A stretch of DNA of 64,000 bases from Streptomyces sp. FIT100. GTDB taxonomy: Bacteria; Actinomycetota; Actinomycetes; Streptomycetales; Streptomycetaceae. The position numbers were made by a program, and so were the translations under genes. Under the pieces are notes generated by a model. The model was not told the DNA's origin. It saw only the letters and a list, made by a program, of their open reading frames with translations, and did no database searches. Each line of letters starts with the position of its first letter. Position 1 is the stretch's first letter. Below are positions 60,097 to 64,000 of this stretch, in pieces. Where the stretch lies: positions 620,001 through 684,000 of the forward strand of contig NZ_CP075715.1 in NCBI RefSeq assembly GCF_024584805.1. Reading direction: 5' to 3'.

Positions 60097-61929
60097 TCAG
60101 GACGTGGCCGGGGCCAGCTCGGCGTCCCTGCGGACCAGGGCGGCATAGCGGCCTTCCCGGTCGAGCAGCTCCTCGTGCGTACCGCTCTCGACTATCTGTC
60201 CACCGTCGAGAACGACGATCTGATCGGCGTCCCGCACGGTCGAGAGCCGATGGGCGATGGTGATCGTCGTGCGGCCGGCCGACAGGGCGTCGATCGCCTG
60301 CTGGACCGCGTGCTCCGTCCGGGTGTCGAGCGCGCTGGTCGCCTCGTCCAGAATCAGCACCGGCGGATCGCGCAGGATCGTGCGCGCGATGGCGAGACGC
60401 TGCTTCTCACCACCCGAGAATCGGTATCCGCGCTCGCCGACCAGGGTGTCGTACCCGTCGGGCAGGGCCGCGATGTGGTCGTGGATCTGCGCGGATCGTG
60501 CGGCCGCCCGCATTTCCTCGTCCGTGGCGTCCGGCTTGGCGAAGCGCAGATTGTCGGCGACGGAGGCGTGGAAGAGGTAGGTCTCCTGCGAGACGACGCC
60601 CACCGTCCGCGACAGCGTGTCGAAGTCGAGGTCGCGCACGTCCACCCCGTCGATCGTGACCCGGCCGCCGGTGACGTCGTACAACCGGGGCACGAGGTAG
60701 CTGAGTGTGGACTTGCCGGATCCGGTGGGTCCGACAACGGCCAGGCTGGCGCCCGCGGGCACGGTGACGTCGATGCCGTCGAGCGTCGTCCCGTTTCGCT
60801 CGTCGTAGCTGAAGTCGACGTCCTCGAAACGGACTTCGCCGTGGATCTTCTCCAGCCGGACCGGCTTCTCCGGCTCGGTGATGTCCACCGGAAGGTCCAG
60901 ATACTCGAAGATGCGGTGGAACAGGGCGAGCGAGGTCTGGATCTGCACGCCCGTGGACAGCAGGCTCACGGCCGGGCGGAAGAGGCCCTGCTGGAGGGAG
61001 ACGAAGGCGACGAGCGTGCCGATCGATATCGCCGGCCCGCCGGACCCCATGGTGATGCCCGCGGCCCAGTAGAGAAGGGCCGGCATGGCGGCCATCACCA
61101 TGCCGATGGTGGCCATCCGCCAGCGGCCGGCCATGCTGGAACGGACCTCCAGATCGACCAGACGCTCGGACTCGTCGGCGAAGGAGCGGGTGAGCGAGTC
61201 GGCGCGGCCCATCGTGCGGCCGAGGAGGATGCCGCTGACGGACAGCGACTCGGTGACCGTGGCGGCCATCGCGGCCATCTGCTTCTGCCGCTGTGTGGTG
61301 ATCTTCCTGCGCTCACGGCCGACGCGGCGGCTGATCGCCACGAACAGCGGCAGCAGGAGGAGCGAGACGGCGGTCAGCCGCCAGTCCAGCGCGAGCATCG
61401 CGACGATCGTGGCGACGACGGCGGTCGCGTTGGAGACGAGGGAGGTCGCGGTGGAGGTGACGGTCGCCTGCATCCCGCCGATGTCATTGGCGATGCGGGA
61501 CTGGACCTCGCCGGTGCGGGTCCTGGTGAAGAAGGCGAGCGGCATCCGCTGCAACCGGGCGTAGACCCCAGTGCGCAGATCGTGCATGACGCGCTGGCCG
61601 ACGGTGGTCGAGATCAGCGTCTGCAGCACACCGAAGGCCCCCGATGTCACGGAGGCGAGGATCATGCCCAGGGCGAGCAGTGAGAGCAGTCCCGTGCGGC
61701 CCTGGGGGATCGCCGTGTCCAGGATCTCGCGGAGCAGGAACGGCGACGCCACCGAGACCAGCGACGAGGCGCCGACGAGCAGCCCGACGATCGCGAGCCG
61801 CCCCCGATACGGCCGGAAGAGCCGGAGGATGCGGCGCACCTGTGCGGGCTGCTCGGGCAGCGGCGGGCGCGTCGGGTCGAGCGGGCGGTCAGGAGGCGTC
61901 CAGGAAGGACCTTCGTCGAGAGGGCGCAT
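60097..61929 (-). CDS. ABC exporter (fused permease-ATPase)
   Basis: The ATG at 61929 follows AAGGAG at 5-nt spacing. The 610-aa half transporter has six hydrophobic segments (residues about 40-320) and an ATPase with GPTGSGKSTLSYLVPRLYD (Walker A), YRFSGGEKQRLAIARTILRD (signature) and PVLILDEATSALDTRTEHAV (Walker B). It is of the LmrA/MsbA multidrug/lipid exporter type and would work as a homodimer. The MarR-family gene is divergent, sharing a 94-bp intergenic region with an inverted repeat. Confidence 0.9.
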   Translation of the reverse strand: MRPLDEGPSWTPPDRPLDPTRPPLPEQPAQVRRILRLFRPYRGRLAIVGLLVGASSLVSVASPFLLREILDTAIPQGRTGLLSLLALGMILASVTSGAFGVLQTLISTTVGQRVMHDLRTGVYARLQRMPLAFFTRTRTGEVQSRIANDIGGMQATVTSTATSLVSNATAVVATIVAMLALDWRLTAVSLLLLPLFVAISRRVGRERRKITTQRQKQMAAMAATVTESLSVSGILLGRTMGRADSLTRSFADESERLVDLEVRSSMAGRWRMATIGMVMAAMPALLYWAAGITMGSGGPAISIGTLVAFVSLQQGLFRPAVSLLSTGVQIQTSLALFHRIFEYLDLPVDITEPEKPVRLEKIHGEVRFEDVDFSYDERNGTTLDGIDVTVPAGASLAVVGPTGSGKSTLSYLVPRLYDVTGGRVTIDGVDVRDLDFDTLSRTVGVVSQETYLFHASVADNLRFAKPDATDEEMRAAARSAQIHDHIAALPDGYDTLVGERGYRFSGGEKQRLAIARTILRDPPVLILDEATSALDTRTEHAVQQAIDALSAGRTTITIAHRLSTVRDADQIVVLDGGQIVESGTHEELLDREGRYAALVRRDAELAPATS

Positions 61930-61974
61930 GGGCTCCTTCCCAGGGTGCGGGGACACGGACTCGAGGAGCATAGC

Positions 61975-61999
61975 TCATTGTTACCTATACTCACAATGA
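61975..61999. promoter_or_regulatory. MarR-type operator between ABC exporter and marR gene
   Basis: tcattgt and acaatga are exact 7-bp reverse complements separated by 11 bases, giving a 25-bp pseudo-palindrome. It lies 46 bp from the exporter start and 25 bp from the marR start, so binding could repress both promoters. The enclosed tacctatact has -10-like sequence. Confidence 0.7.
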
Positions 62000-62023
62000 A
62001 CCAGGTCCTGATATGGTTCCCGT

Positions 62024-62500
62024 ATGACCTCCCCCGTCCCCGCCCCCGATCCGGACGGCCTGCTGGCCGAGCAGCTGCTGCGGCTGACCCGCCGGCTCCA
62101 CCGCATCCAGAAGCGCCATCTGGAGCCCGTCGGCATCACCCCCGCGCAGTCCCGGCTGCTGCGGGTCGTGGCCCACTACGATGGGGCTCCCCGGATGGCC
62201 GACCTGGCCGACCGGCTGGAGGTCGTGCCGCGGGCGATCACCACGCTGGTCGACGGGCTGGAGGCGAGCGGCCGGGTCCGCCGGGTGCCGGACCCGGCCA
62301 ACCGCCGGGTGGTGCGCATCGAGCTGACCGAGACCGGCCGTGTGACGCTGCGGGAGCTGCGCAGCGCCCGCCGGGCGGCAGCGGAGGACATCCTGGCACC
62401 CCTCACCGCCGACCAGCGCGAGGTGCTCGGCGGGCTGCTGTCCGCTCTCGTCGACGGTGTACCGGGGCCGCGCTGCCGGCCCGCCGCCGAGTCCTCCTAG
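62024..62500 (+). CDS. MarR-family transcriptional regulator
   Basis: The 158-aa protein has the MarR winged helix: LLRLTRRLHRIQKRHLEPVG, TPAQSRLLRVVAHYDGAPRM, ADLADRLEVVPRAITTLVDG (recognition helix) and VRRVPDPANRRVVRIELTET (wing). It is transcribed divergently from the ABC exporter and probably represses it and itself through the inverted repeat at 61975-61999, being released by a toxic ligand. This is the usual MarR/efflux arrangement. Confidence 0.9.
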   Translation: MTSPVPAPDPDGLLAEQLLRLTRRLHRIQKRHLEPVGITPAQSRLLRVVAHYDGAPRMADLADRLEVVPRAITTLVDGLEASGRVRRVPDPANRRVVRIELTETGRVTLRELRSARRAAAEDILAPLTADQREVLGGLLSALVDGVPGPRCRPAAESS

Positions 62501-62561
62501 TCCTCCTAGTCCTCGCGGCAGGCCGTCGGCGACCGGCCCTTCGGGGCCCCGGCATTCGGGG

Positions 62562-64000
62562 CTACTCCGCGCAGCCGACCTTCAGATCGGCCCAGTCCGC
62601 GTGGTCGTTGCCGTTGCCGTCGTCGGCCGTGGTGGCGACGAGGCTGACGAACTGCGCCCCGCTGATGTCCACTTCGACGTGGCGGGCCGGGTCCTGCCAC
62701 GAGACCTTCCCCGTGTCCACGGCCTTCTCCCGGTCCGTCCACACCTCGAAGGTGACCGTGCCGCGCTGCGCCGCCACATGGTCCTGGCTGTCGTCCACGC
62801 CGACGTCCGCGGTGAGTGTGGTGCAGCGGCCCGCCGTGTAGTAGACGGCCTCGCTCCAGGCGTGCGTGCCCAGCCCCTTGGCGTAGACGGTGCCGCCGAT
62901 CGTGAGCGGTGTCCCGTCGCCCTGGGGCTGGTCGCCGTTGGTCATGTCGCGCTCCATCGGGCCCCAGCCGTTGGTGGACTTCACCCACGGGGTGTCACTG
63001 AGCTGAGTGGCACCGCCCGGCACCGCCTCGGCGACGGTCACCCGGGTCGTGGAGGTGTCCGTGACCGTGCGGCCCCCGACCGTGTACCGCGCTGTGGCGG
63101 TGAGGTCGTACGAACCCGAGCCGAGCCCCGCCGGCGGAGTGAGCGTCCACGCGGTCGCCAGCGGACGCCCTTCCCGTACGAGGGAGGCCCGGGCCGGGCC
63201 CGCCGCCTCGACCGTCCAGCCTTCCGGCGCCTCGACCCGTACCGACGCGTCCTTCAGCGGCACCCGTCCGAGACCGGCGAGTTCCGTGCGCACGGTTCCC
63301 GGCCGGCCCGGCTCGACGAGGGAGGCCGCGGCGCCCTCGTACAGCAGCGGTGTGGTGAGCCCGAAGGAACGCGCGGGGGTGGCGGGTGCGGGTGCGCCGG
63401 GGCCGGCCGGTGCGACCCGGTAGACCGTGACCCCGTGCGCCGGAACCCCGGCCTTCAGCGCCCCGTTGCTGTGCAGTTCCTCGCCGGTGAACAGATCGCT
63501 CAGCCGGTACGTGGCGGCTCGCGGCAGGCCGGCCGCCGCCGCGGTCGTGGAGATCGTCACCGCGTAGTCGTTCTCGTTGTAGAGCGCGACGGCGACCGAG
63601 CCGTCGGCGAGCGGCTTGGCGAGGACGTACGCCCCGCCGTTCTCGGAGACCACGGCGGCCTGCCTGCCGAGCCGGTCCTGGTCGACCGCGATCAGGCCCC
63701 GGTTGAGCAGCAGTTCCATGGTCTGCGGTGAGGCGCTGCCCAGGTCCGTGCCGATCATGATGGGCGCGGCCATCATCGCCCAGAGGGCGAAGTGGGTGCG
63801 GTACTCGTGGTCGGTCATGCCGCCGTTGCCGACCTGGAGCATGTCGGGGTCGTTCCAGTGGCCAGGACCCGCGTACCGCGCGAGGGTCAGGTTCTTGCGG
63901 ACGATGGTCTTGACGCTGTCCCAGTCGTCGGTGATGTCCCCGGTGGTGCGCCACAGCTGGCCACCGACCGAGGTCCCCCATTCCCAGGGCTGGTTGGCGC
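62562..64000 (-). CDS. GH27 alpha-galactosidase with C-terminal NPCBM domain (5' end outside window)
   Basis: The 3' part (about 480 residues) of a minus-strand gene reaching the window edge. It begins inside the glycosidase barrel, with ANQPWEWGTSVGGQLWRTTG and GPGHWNDPDMLQVGNGGMTD, which holds the GH27 acid/base Asp. Then HFALWAMMAAPIMIGTDL and the C-terminal beta domain, a linker-like NEW3-type domain (about 175-280) and a final NPCBM domain (AKGLGTHAWSEAVYYTAGRC to WADLKVGC). Signal peptide and nucleophile must lie beyond base 64000. It is a likely secreted enzyme for alpha-galactoside use. Confidence 0.85.
   Translation of the reverse strand, partial: ANQPWEWGTSVGGQLWRTTGDITDDWDSVKTIVRKNLTLARYAGPGHWNDPDMLQVGNGGMTDHEYRTHFALWAMMAAPIMIGTDLGSASPQTMELLLNRGLIAVDQDRLGRQAAVVSENGGAYVLAKPLADGSVAVALYNENDYAVTISTTAAAAGLPRAATYRLSDLFTGEELHSNGALKAGVPAHGVTVYRVAPAGPGAPAPATPARSFGLTTPLLYEGAAASLVEPGRPGTVRTELAGLGRVPLKDASVRVEAPEGWTVEAAGPARASLVREGRPLATAWTLTPPAGLGSGSYDLTATARYTVGGRTVTDTSTTRVTVAEAVPGGATQLSDTPWVKSTNGWGPMERDMTNGDQPQGDGTPLTIGGTVYAKGLGTHAWSEAVYYTAGRCTTLTADVGVDDSQDHVAAQRGTVTFEVWTDREKAVDTGKVSWQDPARHVEVDISGAQFVSLVATTADDGNGNDHADWADLKVGCAE

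Noticed and set aside
1..64000. CRISPR arrays, rRNA operons and complete tRNA genes
   Set aside because: No regularly spaced repeats, rRNA-like sequence or full tRNA was seen; only a tRNA 3' fragment is present.

Overview
The window is high-GC actinobacterial DNA, almost certainly Streptomyces. GTG and TTG starts are frequent, genes often overlap as ATGA or GTGA, and it carries DUF317, DUF4913, DUF2637 and WhiB-like genes typical of that genus. It falls into a large integrated mobile region (1 to about 49.75 kb, continuing left of the window) and a chromosomal backbone (about 49.77 to 64 kb).

Left part of the mobile region (1-13.9 kb, + strand): a conjugation/accessory operon. It opens with four small genes that appear to be tandem relatives of one undescribed domain, then a VirD4/TraG-type coupling protein, a duplicated DnaB-N-domain protein, a cytosine methyltransferase broken by frameshifts, DUF4913 and RelE/ParE-like genes and three DUF317 genes (the last truncated). 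It ends at a perfect 36-nt palindrome followed by a T run. Facing it (14.0-20.9 kb, - strand) is a replication/mobilisation operon: a replication-initiator-like protein, a DnaC/IstB-type ATPase, a WhiB-like regulator, a DUF2637 membrane protein, a MobC-like protein with an oriT-like hairpin, a MOBP relaxase and a zinc-ribbon protein. VirD4 plus relaxase implies ssDNA, type IV secretion conjugation rather than the TraB/FtsK mechanism usual in Streptomyces.

Cargo (21-43.7 kb): (a) an XRE regulator, ImmA/IrrE-like protease, MAB_1171c-like 7-TM protein and cytochrome P450, behind four copies of a CACTNNAGTG-type operator; (b) an APH-fold kinase and an XRE/TPR-like regulator; (c) a 10-kb cluster holding two methyltransferases, a dimethylformamidase-like protein, a glycosyltransferase, a membrane protein, a histidine phosphatase, a second methionyl-tRNA synthetase and WbpA/WbpP-like nucleotide-sugar genes; (d) a Gabija-like defence pair (OLD/TOPRIM ATPase plus UvrD-like helicase) and an unknown helical protein. 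A 3' fragment of a tRNA-Thr(CGU) at 43.93 kb marks an old attachment site. The right end (44.1-49.7 kb) has unknown proteins, an excisionase-like HTH protein, a Gp3-like recombination directionality factor and a large serine integrase next to the chromosomal junction.

Backbone (49.77-64 kb): yjbQ; a short ORF ending in a Cys-rich stretch ahead of an ssuCBAD-type sulfonate operon (probable cysteine attenuator); a FAD oxidase / HglS (DUF1338) / ALDH7 trio that fits lysine-pipecolate catabolism; an FAD monooxygenase; an ABC exporter divergent from a MarR regulator with a shared operator-like repeat; and the 3' part of a secreted GH27 alpha-galactosidase with a C-terminal NPCBM domain, cut by the window end.

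All calls come from reading the translations and DNA; no database search was run.
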